Source: VRUE01 sp036525295 (lineage in GTDB: Bacteria > Actinomycetota > Thermoleophilia > Solirubrobacterales > 70-9). From it: 25,888 bases of DNA. Positions 1-6,405 of this stretch are shown here, one piece after another (position 1 is the stretch's first letter; each line of letters starts with the position of its first letter). The position numbers and the translations under genes were made by a program. The notes beneath the pieces were generated by a model. The model saw nothing but the letters and a program-made list of their open reading frames with translations, was not told the DNA's origin and made no database searches. Location: positions 1 to 25,888 of the forward strand of contig DATDAQ010000110.1 in NCBI GenBank assembly GCA_036525295.1. Direction: 5' to 3'.

Positions 1-83
1 AGGAGGGCACCCCTCGACCGGGCGGATACTCAAATCGCCGGCCTAATTAGGACGGCGATTGGACGGGCGAGGGGTGCCCTCCT
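1..83. repeat. Long near-palindrome at the window edge
   Basis: Bases 1-16 are the exact reverse complement of 68-83. Inside them, 33-40 pairs exactly with 53-60 around a central palindrome, CCTAATTAGG (42-51). An asymmetric interior loop (17-32 against 61-67) separates the two stems. The whole 83 bases could fold into one long hairpin. It lies inside an open reading frame and begins at the first base of the window, so it may be a dispersed palindromic element, a structure in the coding sequence, or a fold-back assembly artefact. Confidence 0.7.
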
Positions 84-939
84 CTCCCCCCAAGGAATCG
101 CGCTGGCGACCCTGACTCTCTCCGCCCCCATTCTCTGGGCCCTATTCGACTGGATAACCGCCGGCAGCCCGACGTACTCGTTCACAGGAACGCGGGAAAC
201 CGTCGACACGCTAGCCCGCCAGACCGGACCGGTCGACCTCGTCCTCTACGGCCCACGGCGTCTCGGCGAGGTCCTGCAGTGGCCGGGGATGGTCGGCGCC
301 CTCGGAGGGGTCCTCCTCGGCCTCGCCTGCCTACGCCGCCGCTCCCTGCTCGGGGTCGCGGCGGCTGCACTGGCGCTCGGCGCCTTCGCCGTCCTCGCCT
401 GCGCCGGCCTGGCGATCCTCCCCCGCTACACGATGCTCGCTGCCGCAGTGCTGGCGATCTTCGCCGCGCTCGCCCTGCTCGGCTGGCGCCTGCTGGAGCC
501 CGGCCACCCCTGGCGCCGTACCTGGCAGGCCTTCGCCGCCTTCATCGTCCTCATGTTCGTCGTCTGGGGGCCCAACCAGTACGACCTCCTGCACCGCGTC
601 GACACCGACCTCACCAACCAGGGCGAGATCGAGGGCGACCTGACCGACCTCGCCGACAGCGGAGCCTTCGCCAAGGATCTCTGCGGCCCGATCGCCGTCC
701 CCAACCACCGCGCCGTCCCCCGCCTCGCCTTCAACCTCGACATCCGCCCGACGCAGATGGTCAGCGCCAGCGAGGAGGACCCGCCCGACCACGGCTACTA
801 CCTCGAACCGGCCTCGCCGTTCGTCGTCCACAACTTCATCCTCGACCCCGGCGACCCGACCCGGCTGGACCTCGCCGCCCCCCCCGACTTCCGCGAGGTC
901 GCCCGCAACGAGTCCTGGGTCCTCTACCGCCGCTGCTGA
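1..939 (+). CDS. Polytopic membrane protein, GT39-like, 3' part only
   Basis: The frame is open from the first base of the window to the TGA at 937-939, so 312 residues of the C-terminal part are seen and the start lies outside. An ATG at 289 also exists, but the sequence before it is plainly protein-like: a hydrophobic helix, then D-W-x-x-A-G-S-P and T-G-T-R-E-T, a pattern I associate with integral-membrane glycosyltransferase-like (GT39/ArnT-type) proteins of actinobacteria. About five hydrophobic helices follow (roughly fragment residues 33-52, 96-110, 116-138, 142-160, 178-193), then a soluble C-terminal tail of about 115 residues with no motif I recognise. Substrate unknown. The catalytic N-terminal part is not in the window, so the family call is tentative. 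The first 83 bases form a long hairpin, listed separately. Confidence 0.6.
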   Translation, partial: RRAPLDRADTQIAGLIRTAIGRARGALLSPQGIALATLTLSAPILWALFDWITAGSPTYSFTGTRETVDTLARQTGPVDLVLYGPRRLGEVLQWPGMVGALGGVLLGLACLRRRSLLGVAAAALALGAFAVLACAGLAILPRYTMLAAAVLAIFAALALLGWRLLEPGHPWRRTWQAFAAFIVLMFVVWGPNQYDLLHRVDTDLTNQGEIEGDLTDLADSGAFAKDLCGPIAVPNHRAVPRLAFNLDIRPTQMVSASEEDPPDHGYYLEPASPFVVHNFILDPGDPTRLDLAAPPDFREVARNESWVLYRRC

Positions 940-999
940 CCTGCCCGCCGACGGGTCTTAGATACGCCTATATGTCTCCTTTTAGGCCCATCGGCGGGG

Positions 1000-1005
1000 T
1001 AGGCT
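1000..1005 (+). promoter_or_regulatory. -10 box TAGGCT of the 1013 gene
   Basis: TAGGCT ends 7 bases before the GTG at 1013, which would place transcription start at or next to the start codon (leaderless mRNA). An 8-base inverted repeat (944-951 with 991-998) flanks the upstream region and could be an operator or the end of the preceding transcript. No good -35 box is seen. Confidence 0.5.
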
Positions 1006-1012
1006 GCGCCAC

Positions 1013-1975
1013 GTGTTCAGCGGGGGGTTCAGGCGTTCGGGGTTGTTCGGGCTGATCGGGGTCATCGTCGTCGCGGGGGTCGTCGTCGTGATCGCCCTCA
1101 CCACCGGCGAAGGGCAGAGCAACCCGAAGGCGACCTACGCGCTGATCTTCGGCGTCCTCGCCGTCTTCATGATCGTCCTCTTCGCCCTGCAGCGATCGGA
1201 CCTGAACCGGGTGAGCGGTGGTGACGCGAAGGCGGTGCAGCGCGCCGTCGCGGAAGGGGGCGGCAAGATCGAGAACCCGACGACGATGCCCGAGCAGCAG
1301 CTCTGGGCGTCCCTCGCGATCAAGCCGATCGAGCGCGAGGCGATCGAGGCGCACAGCCAGATGTGGGACGTCGGCCGGCGCAGCCAGGGGCTGGCGATGG
1401 TCGTGACGCTGCTGATCTTCTTCACCGTCCCCTCGATCTACCTGCTCGAAAGCTTCGTGCCGCTGCTGATCGGCGGCCCGCTGATCGCGATCGCCGCGAT
1501 CTACGGCAGCATCCGGGCCGTCGCGCCGGGCGGTGAGATGGACCAGGGCTACGAGAAGGTCGGCCTGGCGATGGCGCCGCTCGGATTCGAGGTGACCGAG
1601 CGGCCCAAGGTCAGCATCGAGACGCGCGACGCGACGACCGGACGGGTCGGGCCGAAGATCCGCGGTGCGCTGGTGCTGAGCGGCGAGCGGCACGGACGGC
1701 AGGTCTCGGTGCGGCTCGGCGACGGCCGCAGCGAGGTCAAGGTCCTCGTCGCCACACCGGCATTCGAGGCCAAGGCGAGGGACGGCAGGGTGCGCCCGGC
1801 CAAGGAGGCCCCGGCAGCCGTCGCCGAAGCGCTGAAAGCGAGCCCCAACTCGACCCGGTGGAAGAAGGTCACCGCCGAGGGCGGCCCGGAGGGCATCGTC
1901 GTCACCCGCAAGGGCGGCGAACAGGCGGACTGGCTCTGCGATCTCTGGCTCGCCGAGCTCCTCGCCAGCGGCTAA
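1013..1975 (+). CDS. Unknown four-helix membrane protein
   Basis: A 320-residue protein I do not recognise. It has an N-terminal hydrophobic pair (about residues 11-30 and 41-58), a soluble stretch of about 65 residues, a second hydrophobic pair (about 126-146 and 148-167) and a soluble C-terminal half of about 150 residues, presumably cytoplasmic, rich in charged residues and beta-like segments. No catalytic motif is visible. The GTG start is chosen because a TAGGCT box sits 7 bases before it and no Shine-Dalgarno site is present. The gene converges on budA and its stop codon lies inside a perfect palindrome shared with that gene. It could be a lineage-specific envelope protein; function unknown. 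Confidence 0.75.
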   Translation: MFSGGFRRSGLFGLIGVIVVAGVVVVIALTTGEGQSNPKATYALIFGVLAVFMIVLFALQRSDLNRVSGGDAKAVQRAVAEGGGKIENPTTMPEQQLWASLAIKPIEREAIEAHSQMWDVGRRSQGLAMVVTLLIFFTVPSIYLLESFVPLLIGGPLIAIAAIYGSIRAVAPGGEMDQGYEKVGLAMAPLGFEVTERPKVSIETRDATTGRVGPKIRGALVLSGERHGRQVSVRLGDGRSEVKVLVATPAFEAKARDGRVRPAKEAPAAVAEALKASPNSTRWKKVTAEGGPEGIVVTRKGGEQADWLCDLWLAELLASG

Positions 1976-2008
1976 GGCGATCTGGCCAGCCAGATCGCCT
2001 TAGCCGCT
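1967..2008. terminator. Perfect 20-bp palindrome holding both convergent stops
   Basis: Bases 1967-1986 and 1989-2008 are exact reverse complements with a 2-base centre. The TAA of the 1013 gene (1973-1975) and the TAA of budA (minus strand, 2000-2002) both lie in it, so both proteins end in Ser-Gly. It probably works as a bidirectional terminator, though no clear T tract follows on either side. Confidence 0.65.
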
Positions 2009-2782
2009 GTGCTCGATCTGCTCGACCGCCGCGTGCGTCTCCGCGGCGAGGCCGGGGTCGCCGAGCGCGATTCCGGGCGGCAGCTCGACGTGCAGATCAT
2101 TCGACGGATCGAGCCGGGCTTGCAGGCCATTCGAGCGCGAGCCCAGAACGTGGCCGCCGCGCTCGCGAGCCTCGTCGACGAAGTGCAGGTGAAATCCGCC
2201 CACCTCGATTCCCTCTGCATAGTCGGGGAAGCGGAAGCCAAGCATCGTCCCGCTGACGCCGGCGAGCTCGAACACGTGCTGCTCGCCGACGACCTCGGCC
2301 AGTGGCCGGTAGGGAGGGCTCTGGCCCGGGACCGAACGCGCCCGCACGAGGTCGAAGTGGCCGTCGAGCCTGATCGCACAGGACGGAGTCCCCGCCGGGA
2401 TCAGCGCGTCCAGACGGCTCAACAGCCTCTCGTGGTCGAGCGGCCCCTCGATTCGCTCGTCGACCGTCGGCTCGAAGCGGGTCACGACGGCGAACGGCGT
2501 TCGGGCCGCACCGTCGATCTCGCCCACCCGGCCGTCGACGTCGGCGCGGTAGAAGCGGCCGTCGAGGGCGATCATCTCGCCGTCGAGACCGTTCAGCGTC
2601 CCCAGCCCGAGGTCGCCGTGCTCGGCCAGCTCGGCGAAGCTGAGGTCGCCGTCGTAGGCGCCCTCGAGCAGGGCGGCGATCGTCGAGGCCTGGAAGAGCA
2701 CGTGTGCCTCTCGCTCGGCGTGCAGTTCCTCCTCCCGCAGCGCCTCCACGTGCAGCGACCTGATCCAGCGCTCGTCCAGCAC
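2000..2782 (-). CDS. budA: Alpha-acetolactate decarboxylase
   Basis: A 260-residue enzyme that decarboxylates alpha-acetolactate to acetoin (EC 4.1.1.5), normally cytosolic. Family hallmarks visible: a QASTIAALLEGAYDGD stretch (about 31-46), a GDLGLGTLNGLDGEM stretch (56-70), TPFAVVT (95-101), and near the C-terminus GFRFPDY followed by HLH (198-200) and RGGHV, giving His198, His200 and His211 as the expected zinc ligands. Length fits the family. The frame stays open far upstream, but the match to the family begins at about this point; I place the start at the GTG at 2782, with GAGACT 6 bases before it. No acetolactate synthase is next to it, so its substrate must come from a synthase elsewhere (inference). 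It diverges from the ABC exporter pair. Confidence 0.9.
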   Translation of the reverse strand: MLDERWIRSLHVEALREEELHAEREAHVLFQASTIAALLEGAYDGDLSFAELAEHGDLGLGTLNGLDGEMIALDGRFYRADVDGRVGEIDGAARTPFAVVTRFEPTVDERIEGPLDHERLLSRLDALIPAGTPSCAIRLDGHFDLVRARSVPGQSPPYRPLAEVVGEQHVFELAGVSGTMLGFRFPDYAEGIEVGGFHLHFVDEARERGGHVLGSRSNGLQARLDPSNDLHVELPPGIALGDPGLAAETHAAVEQIEHSG

Positions 2783-2788
2783 GCCGCC

Positions 2789-2794
2789 AGTCTC
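2789..2794 (-). promoter_or_regulatory. Possible -10 box GAGACT of budA
   Basis: On the minus strand GAGACT ends 6 bases before the GTG of budA. It fits the nAGnnT pattern seen 6-7 bases before other starts in the window, but is weaker than TAGGCT. Confidence 0.3.
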
Positions 2795-2814
2795 CCACTC
2801 CCCTCCCCGGGGGC

Positions 2815-2858
2815 GTGTCTGACTTAACCCGCCACATATGGCGGGGAAACTCAGACAC
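2815..2858. repeat. Dispersed palindromic repeat, copy 1
   Basis: Arms 2815-2833 and 2840-2858 pair at 16 of 19 positions around a 6-base loop. Outer stem TGTCTGA/TCAGACA, inner stem CCCGCC/GGCGGG. It shares its plan with the repeats at 4598 and 4667, but the outer stem differs by paired changes. It lies between the divergent budA and ABC exporter genes. Confidence 0.75.
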
Positions 2859-2899
2859 CCCTGTGCGGGAGGGGCGGGCGGCCGAGGGGGCCGATCGTC

Positions 2900-2905
2900 G
2901 AGAAT
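2900..2905 (+). promoter_or_regulatory. Possible -10 box GAGAAT of the ABC exporter
   Basis: GAGAAT ends 6 bases before the ATG at 2912 and no ribosome binding site is visible, which would fit leaderless transcription. Weak on its own. Confidence 0.3.
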
Positions 2906-2911
2906 CGGGTC

Positions 2912-3802
2912 ATGGCGGCGATAGAGCTCCGCGGCGCGGTCAAGCGCTTCGGCCCGATCACGGCGGTGGACGGGCTCGACCTCGAGGTGCCGGAGGGCAT
3001 CTGCCTCGGCCTGCTGGGACCCAACGGGGCGGGAAAGTCGACCACGATGCGGCTGCTCACCGGGCAGGCGATCGCCGATTCGGGCGAGCTGCGCGTCCTC
3101 GGCCACGAGCTGCCCGGCGACTCCAAGGCGGCCCGGGCGGAGATGGGCGTCGTCCCCCAGCTCGACAACCTCGACGTCGACGTCACGGTCGAGGACAACC
3201 TCGCCGTGTACGCGCGCCTGTACCGCGTGCGGGAAGTCGGCGCCGCGGTCGACCGGGCGCTCGACCTTGCCCGCCTGCGCGGGCGCCGCCGCGATGCCGT
3301 CGACAAGCTCTCCGGAGGCATGCGGCGTCGCCTGCTGCTCGCTCGCGGCCTCATACACGACCCGAAGCTGATCCTGCTCGACGAGCCCACGGTCGGCCTC
3401 GACCCCCAGATCCGCACCGAGCTCTGGACGCTGATCGACGGCCTGCGCACCCGCGGCACCACGATCCTGATGTCCACCCACTACATCGAGGAGGCGGAGC
3501 GGCTCGCCGACGAGGTCGCGGTGATGGACAAGGGAAAGATCATCGCCAGGGCAACGCCGGCCGAGCTGATCGCCGCCCATGCCGGCACCCACACCGCCGA
3601 GATCTACGGCCCGCCCGAACGCCTCACCGAAGTCCGTGCGATCGCCGAGGGACAGGGGCTTCCGGTGCGCCCGGCCGGACCCGCGATCGCGATCGTCGGC
3701 TCCGAGCGCGCCGCCGACGGCGCGGTACCCGAGGATGCCGTCATCCGCGCCGCCTCGCTGGAGGACGTCTTCGTCCTACTCACGGGGGCGGAGGCCGAAT
3801 GA
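2912..3802 (+). CDS. ABC-2 exporter ATPase, NodI/DrrA-like
   Basis: A 296-residue ATPase that drives export through the membrane partner encoded immediately downstream. Walker A GPNGAGKS (36-43), Q-loop VVPQ (about 80-83), signature LSGGM (133-137), Walker B LILLDEP (153-159) and the H-loop His190 are all intact. About 90 C-terminal residues follow the nucleotide-binding domain, as in the NodI/DrrA/CcmA group of drug and polysaccharide exporters. The next gene overlaps by 4 bases (ATGA), so the two are translationally coupled and should form a two-subunit (dimeric ATPase plus dimeric permease) exporter. Substrate cannot be read from sequence: lipid-linked, antibiotic or polysaccharide substrates are all known for the family. 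Confidence 0.92.
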   Translation: MAAIELRGAVKRFGPITAVDGLDLEVPEGICLGLLGPNGAGKSTTMRLLTGQAIADSGELRVLGHELPGDSKAARAEMGVVPQLDNLDVDVTVEDNLAVYARLYRVREVGAAVDRALDLARLRGRRRDAVDKLSGGMRRRLLLARGLIHDPKLILLDEPTVGLDPQIRTELWTLIDGLRTRGTTILMSTHYIEEAERLADEVAVMDKGKIIARATPAELIAAHAGTHTAEIYGPPERLTEVRAIAEGQGLPVRPAGPAIAIVGSERAADGAVPEDAVIRAASLEDVFVLLTGAEAE

Positions 3803-4590
3803 GCGCCCAGCCCGGCCGCCGGCTGCGGCGGCTCGAACCGGCGGCGATCGGCGGCGTGATGAGCCGCGAGGTCGCCAACTTCCGCACCTACTGGAAGGGG
3901 ACGACCTTCTCCAGCATCCTCGAACCGATCGTCTACCTGCTCGCCTTCGGCCTCGGCCTCAGCGCGACCCTGGTCGACGAAGTCGGCGGCGTCCCCTACG
4001 TCCAGTTCGTCGGCACCGGCATGGTCGCCACCGCGGTGATCTTCTCCAGCGCCCTGCCGGCAATGTTCGGCACCTTCGTCAAGCACCGCTTCCAGAACAC
4101 CTACGACGCGATCCTCGCCGCGCCGGTCGACGTCGAGGAGCTGGTCAGCGCCGAGATGCTCTGGATCGGTCTCCGCGCCAGCGTCTACGGCTGCGTCCCG
4201 CTGCTGGTCACGATCGGCTTCGGCCTCGACCCTGCCTGGGGGATGCTGCTGGTGCCGATCTTCTGCCTCTTCACGGCGCTCGGCTTCGCCGGCTTCGGGA
4301 TCGCGATGGCGGCGATCGTCGCCAAGATCGACCAGTTCAACTACGTCACCGCGCTCTTCGTAACGCCCCTCTTCCTCGTCTCTGGCGCCTTTTTCCCGAT
4401 CGACGAACTCCCTCAGGGCTTCCAGATCCTCGCTCAGCTCAACCCGCTGCACCAGCTGGTCGAACTGGTCCGCGGCGGCGCCTTCGGCTACGAAGCAGTC
4501 GATCTACTCCGCGTCGCCGGCCTCGTCGCCTTCGCCTTCGTCATGTGGCGAATAGCCATCAACCGCATGGAAGCCCGGCTGATCGACTAA
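3799..4590 (+). CDS. ABC-2 type permease, NodJ-like
   Basis: A 263-residue membrane subunit of the exporter. It has the ABC-2 layout: an amphipathic N-terminus ending near FRTYWKGTTFSS, then six hydrophobic helices, with the conserved segment FVGTGMVATAV early on, the coupling-helix region around RFQNTYDAILAAPV, and the late motif LFLVSGAFFPIDELP followed by NPLHQLVELVRG. These match the NodJ/DrrB branch. Start is the ATG at 3799 that overlaps the stop of the ATPase gene (ATGA); the frame is open much further upstream but that part is antisense noise inside the ATPase gene. Two palindromic repeats follow the stop and may end the transcript. Confidence 0.92.
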   Translation: MSAQPGRRLRRLEPAAIGGVMSREVANFRTYWKGTTFSSILEPIVYLLAFGLGLSATLVDEVGGVPYVQFVGTGMVATAVIFSSALPAMFGTFVKHRFQNTYDAILAAPVDVEELVSAEMLWIGLRASVYGCVPLLVTIGFGLDPAWGMLLVPIFCLFTALGFAGFGIAMAAIVAKIDQFNYVTALFVTPLFLVSGAFFPIDELPQGFQILAQLNPLHQLVELVRGGAFGYEAVDLLRVAGLVAFAFVMWRIAINRMEARLID

Positions 4591-4597
4591 CCCGAGA

Positions 4598-4636
4598 TGT
4601 CGCACTTTCCGCCGTTACCCGGCGGAATCTGCGACA
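4598..4636. repeat. Dispersed palindromic repeat, copy 2
   Basis: Arms 4598-4613 and 4621-4636 pair at 14 of 16 positions with a 7-base loop. Outer stem TGTCGCA/TGCGACA, inner TTCCGCC/GGCGGAA. It starts 7 bases after the stop of the permease gene and may act as its terminator or mRNA 3' stabiliser. Confidence 0.75.
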
Positions 4637-4666
4637 CGAAAGCCCCGACGTGCCTCCGGGGTCGCC

Positions 4667-4709
4667 GATGTCGCATTTCCCTTCGCTATGCGGCGGAAAA
4701 TGCGACATC
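4667..4709. repeat. Dispersed palindromic repeat, copy 3
   Basis: Arms 4667-4680 and 4695-4709 give an almost perfect stem (GATGTCGCATTT against AAATGCGACATC) with an inner GGCGGAA half-stem. It lies between copy 2 and the 3' end of the SRP RNA gene, so it sits where two convergent transcripts meet. Confidence 0.75.
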
Positions 4710-4716
4710 TCGAAAT

Positions 4717-4989
4717 GGACCGTGCGCCCCGTCCTCCGAAGCGAAGTCACCGGGCGTGTCCGTCGCGTTTGGCTCGAGCCGGGCTCACCTGCGGCACCCG
4801 CGGCTTCCGCTTAAGGCTGCTTCCTTCCGGACCTGACCTGGTTCGCGTGCCTACGTCGCGCAGGACCCGGCCGTCAACGCCGCCCGCGGCGCACTGACCC
4901 CGACGGCCAGCCCCTCGGAACGGGATTCGGCCCCGCTAGAGCGGATTGCGGGTTACAGGGCACCGCTGATTCCCCGCCTAGCACGGTCC
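4717..4989 (-). ncRNA. ffs: Signal recognition particle RNA, large bacterial type
   Basis: The minus strand carries the S-domain core CAGGTCCGGAAGGAAGCAGC (within 4815-4841), the GGAA-tetraloop helix that binds Ffh. Further 5' lie the Alu-domain signatures known from Bacillus scRNA: AGGCGGGGA, AGCGGTGCCCTGTAACCCGC, AATCCGCTCTAGC and GGGCCGAATCCC-like segments. The two ends pair exactly: GGACCGTGC at the 5' end (4989-4981) and GCACGGTCC at the 3' end (4725-4717), which sets the limits and a length of 273. With Ffh it targets nascent membrane proteins; the Alu domain is thought to pause elongation or dock on the ribosome. The TAGGAT box 7 bases upstream agrees with the 5' end. Confidence 0.95.
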
Positions 4990-4996
4990 GTCGTCG

Positions 4997-5002
4997 ATCC
5001 TA
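4997..5002 (-). promoter_or_regulatory. ffs: -10 box TAGGAT of the SRP RNA gene
   Basis: On the minus strand TAGGAT is followed by exactly 7 bases and then the paired 5' end of the SRP RNA at 4989. It forms an inverted repeat (GATCCTA/TAGGATC) with the -10 box of the divergent antiporter gene. No strong -35 is seen. Confidence 0.65.
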
Positions 5003-5013
5003 CCCTGCGCGCA

Positions 5014-5019
5014 TAGGAT
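5014..5019 (+). promoter_or_regulatory. -10 box TAGGAT of the antiporter gene
   Basis: TAGGAT on the plus strand, 13 bases before the GTG at 5033, so the predicted leader is only about 6 bases. Its spacer overlaps the -10 box of the SRP RNA promoter, so the two promoters probably cannot be occupied together. Confidence 0.55.
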
Positions 5020-5032
5020 CGGCACGCCTCCC

Positions 5033-6247
5033 GTGATCCAGGTCGACACAGATTCCTTCTTCGTCATCGTCTCGATCGCCGCCCTGGCCGCGATCACGGT
5101 CGCTGCGGTGCCGAAGCGCTTCGCTCCACCGGTCGTCGTCGTCGAGCTGATGATGGGCATCGTCGTCGGCCCCGAGGTGCTCGACCTCGCGACGACCGAC
5201 GAGTTCATCGACTTCTTCTCCAACCTCGGCCTCGGCATGCTCTTCTTCTTCGCCGGCTACGAGATCGACTTCGAGCGGATCAAGGGACGGCCGCTGAAGC
5301 TCGGCGCGCTCGGCTGGCTGCTCTCGATCGCGCTCGCCTACGGGCTCGGCGGCGCGCTCGCCGCCGCCGGGATCGTCGTCTCCTTCCTCTACACCGGCTC
5401 GGCGATGGCGACGACGGCGATCGGCACGCTGATTCCGATCCTGCGCGACAACGGCGAGCTGAAGACCAAGTTCGGCACCTATCTGCTGGCGGCGGGGGGG
5501 GTCGGCGAGTTCGGGCCGATCCTCCTCGTCACCTTGGTCCTCTCGACCAAACAGCCACTGCACGAGGCGGCGATCTTGATCGCTTTCGTCGCCCTCGCCT
5601 TCGCCCTCGCCCTGGTCTCCGTGCGGCTCGCCTGGCGCGGCTGGCCGGCGCTCGAGCGCACCTTCGAGGCGAGCAGCCAACTGGCGGTTCGGATCACCGT
5701 GGTGCTCGTCTTCGGCCTCGTCCTGCTCGCCGGCAAGCTCGGCCTCGACGTCCTGATCGGCGGCTTCGTCGCCGGCATGATCGTCCGCCTCGCGCTCAAG
5801 GGACGCGAGCTGCAGGTCTTCGAGTCGAAGCTGACGGCGGTCGGCTTCGGCTTCTTCGTCCCCTTCTTCTTCATCACCAGCGGGATCGAGTTCGACCTTG
5901 GCGCGCTCGGCTCAGCCACCGCCCTGCTCAAGCTGGTGCTGTTCTTCGGCCTCTTCCTCGTCGTCCGCGGCGCCCCCGCCCTGCTCCTCTACCGCGGCGT
6001 CCTCGCCACCCGCGACCGTGCCGCCCTCGCCTTCTACTCGGCGACCGAGCTTCCCCTCGTCGTCGCCATCACCACCCTCGCGGTCGACGGCGGCCACATG
6101 AAGAGTTCGACCGCCGCCGGCCTGGTCGGCGCCGCGATGCTCTCCACCTTGGTCTTCCCCTTCGTCGGCTTGGCCCTGCGCAAGCGCTCCGAGGCCGAGC
6201 AGGGAAGCGAGCCTCCCGCGATCACCGAGGCCACCGCCCCGGCCTGA
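5033..6247 (+). CDS. Kef-type cation/proton antiporter (CPA2)
   Basis: A 404-residue polytopic protein with about 12 hydrophobic helices and no C-terminal TrkA-N or TrkA-C domain. Family features visible: VELMMGIVVGPEVL in the second helix region, LGMLFFFAGYEIDF (the L-F-x-A-G-x-E/L pattern of CPA2), AMATTAIGTLIPILRD, the segment AGGVGEFGPILLV where many relatives carry their ion-binding acidic residue, and GFFVPFFFITSGIEFD near the third quarter. It should exchange Na+ or K+ for protons across the cytoplasmic membrane; the ion cannot be told. The GTG at 5033 is the first start after a TAGGAT box; no Shine-Dalgarno site is evident. It is monocistronic by layout, followed by tRNA-Val. Confidence 0.88.
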   Translation: MIQVDTDSFFVIVSIAALAAITVAAVPKRFAPPVVVVELMMGIVVGPEVLDLATTDEFIDFFSNLGLGMLFFFAGYEIDFERIKGRPLKLGALGWLLSIALAYGLGGALAAAGIVVSFLYTGSAMATTAIGTLIPILRDNGELKTKFGTYLLAAGGVGEFGPILLVTLVLSTKQPLHEAAILIAFVALAFALALVSVRLAWRGWPALERTFEASSQLAVRITVVLVFGLVLLAGKLGLDVLIGGFVAGMIVRLALKGRELQVFESKLTAVGFGFFVPFFFITSGIEFDLGALGSATALLKLVLFFGLFLVVRGAPALLLYRGVLATRDRAALAFYSATELPLVVAITTLAVDGGHMKSSTAAGLVGAAMLSTLVFPFVGLALRKRSEAEQGSEPPAITEATAPA

Positions 6248-6267
6248 TCCAGCCCGCCCGGCCCGCC

Positions 6268-6273
6268 TATGAT
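6268..6273 (+). promoter_or_regulatory. -10 box TATGAT before tRNA-Val
   Basis: TATGAT lies 12 bases before the mature tRNA 5' end, a normal distance for a short 5' leader removed by RNase P. No convincing -35 box; the region overlaps the end of the antiporter gene by position. Confidence 0.45.
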
Positions 6274-6285
6274 TGATCCTCTCCC

Positions 6286-6357
6286 GGGCGCGTAGCTCAG
6301 CGGGAGAGCGCTCGCCTCACACGCGAGAGGTCGCTGGTTCGAACCCAGCCGCGCCCA
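6286..6357 (+). tRNA. tRNA-Val, anticodon CAC
   Basis: A full cloverleaf: acceptor GGGCGCG/CGCGCCC (7 bp), D stem GCTC/GAGC, anticodon stem CTCGC/GCGAG with loop CTCACAC (anticodon CAC, valine GTG codons), variable AGGTC, T stem GCTGG/CCAGC with loop TTCGAAC, discriminator A. CCA is not encoded. It lies directly upstream of the restriction module, a common insertion position for mobile DNA, but I found no second copy of its 3' end in the window. Confidence 0.97.
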
Positions 6358-6392
6358 TCGTCTCCGGCTCCATCTCCGTCGACGGCACCGCA

Positions 6393-6398
6393 TAGGCT
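6393..6398 (+). promoter_or_regulatory. -10 box TAGGCT of the Type IIG gene
   Basis: TAGGCT ends 7 bases before the TTG at 6406, the same spacing as at the SRP RNA 5' end and the 1013 gene, which supports this unusual start codon and a leaderless mRNA. Confidence 0.55.
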
Positions 6399-6405
6399 GG
6401 TTAGC

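Noticed and set aside
2783..3592. N-terminal extension of budA up to 3592 on the minus strand (530-residue frame)
   Set aside because: It runs antisense through the ABC ATPase gene, and acetolactate decarboxylase homology begins near the GTG at 2782. High GC content keeps antisense frames open.
4597..4897. Small plus-strand and minus-strand proteins starting MSHFPP and similar
   Set aside because: They are translations of the palindromic repeats and of the SRP RNA gene, not proteins.
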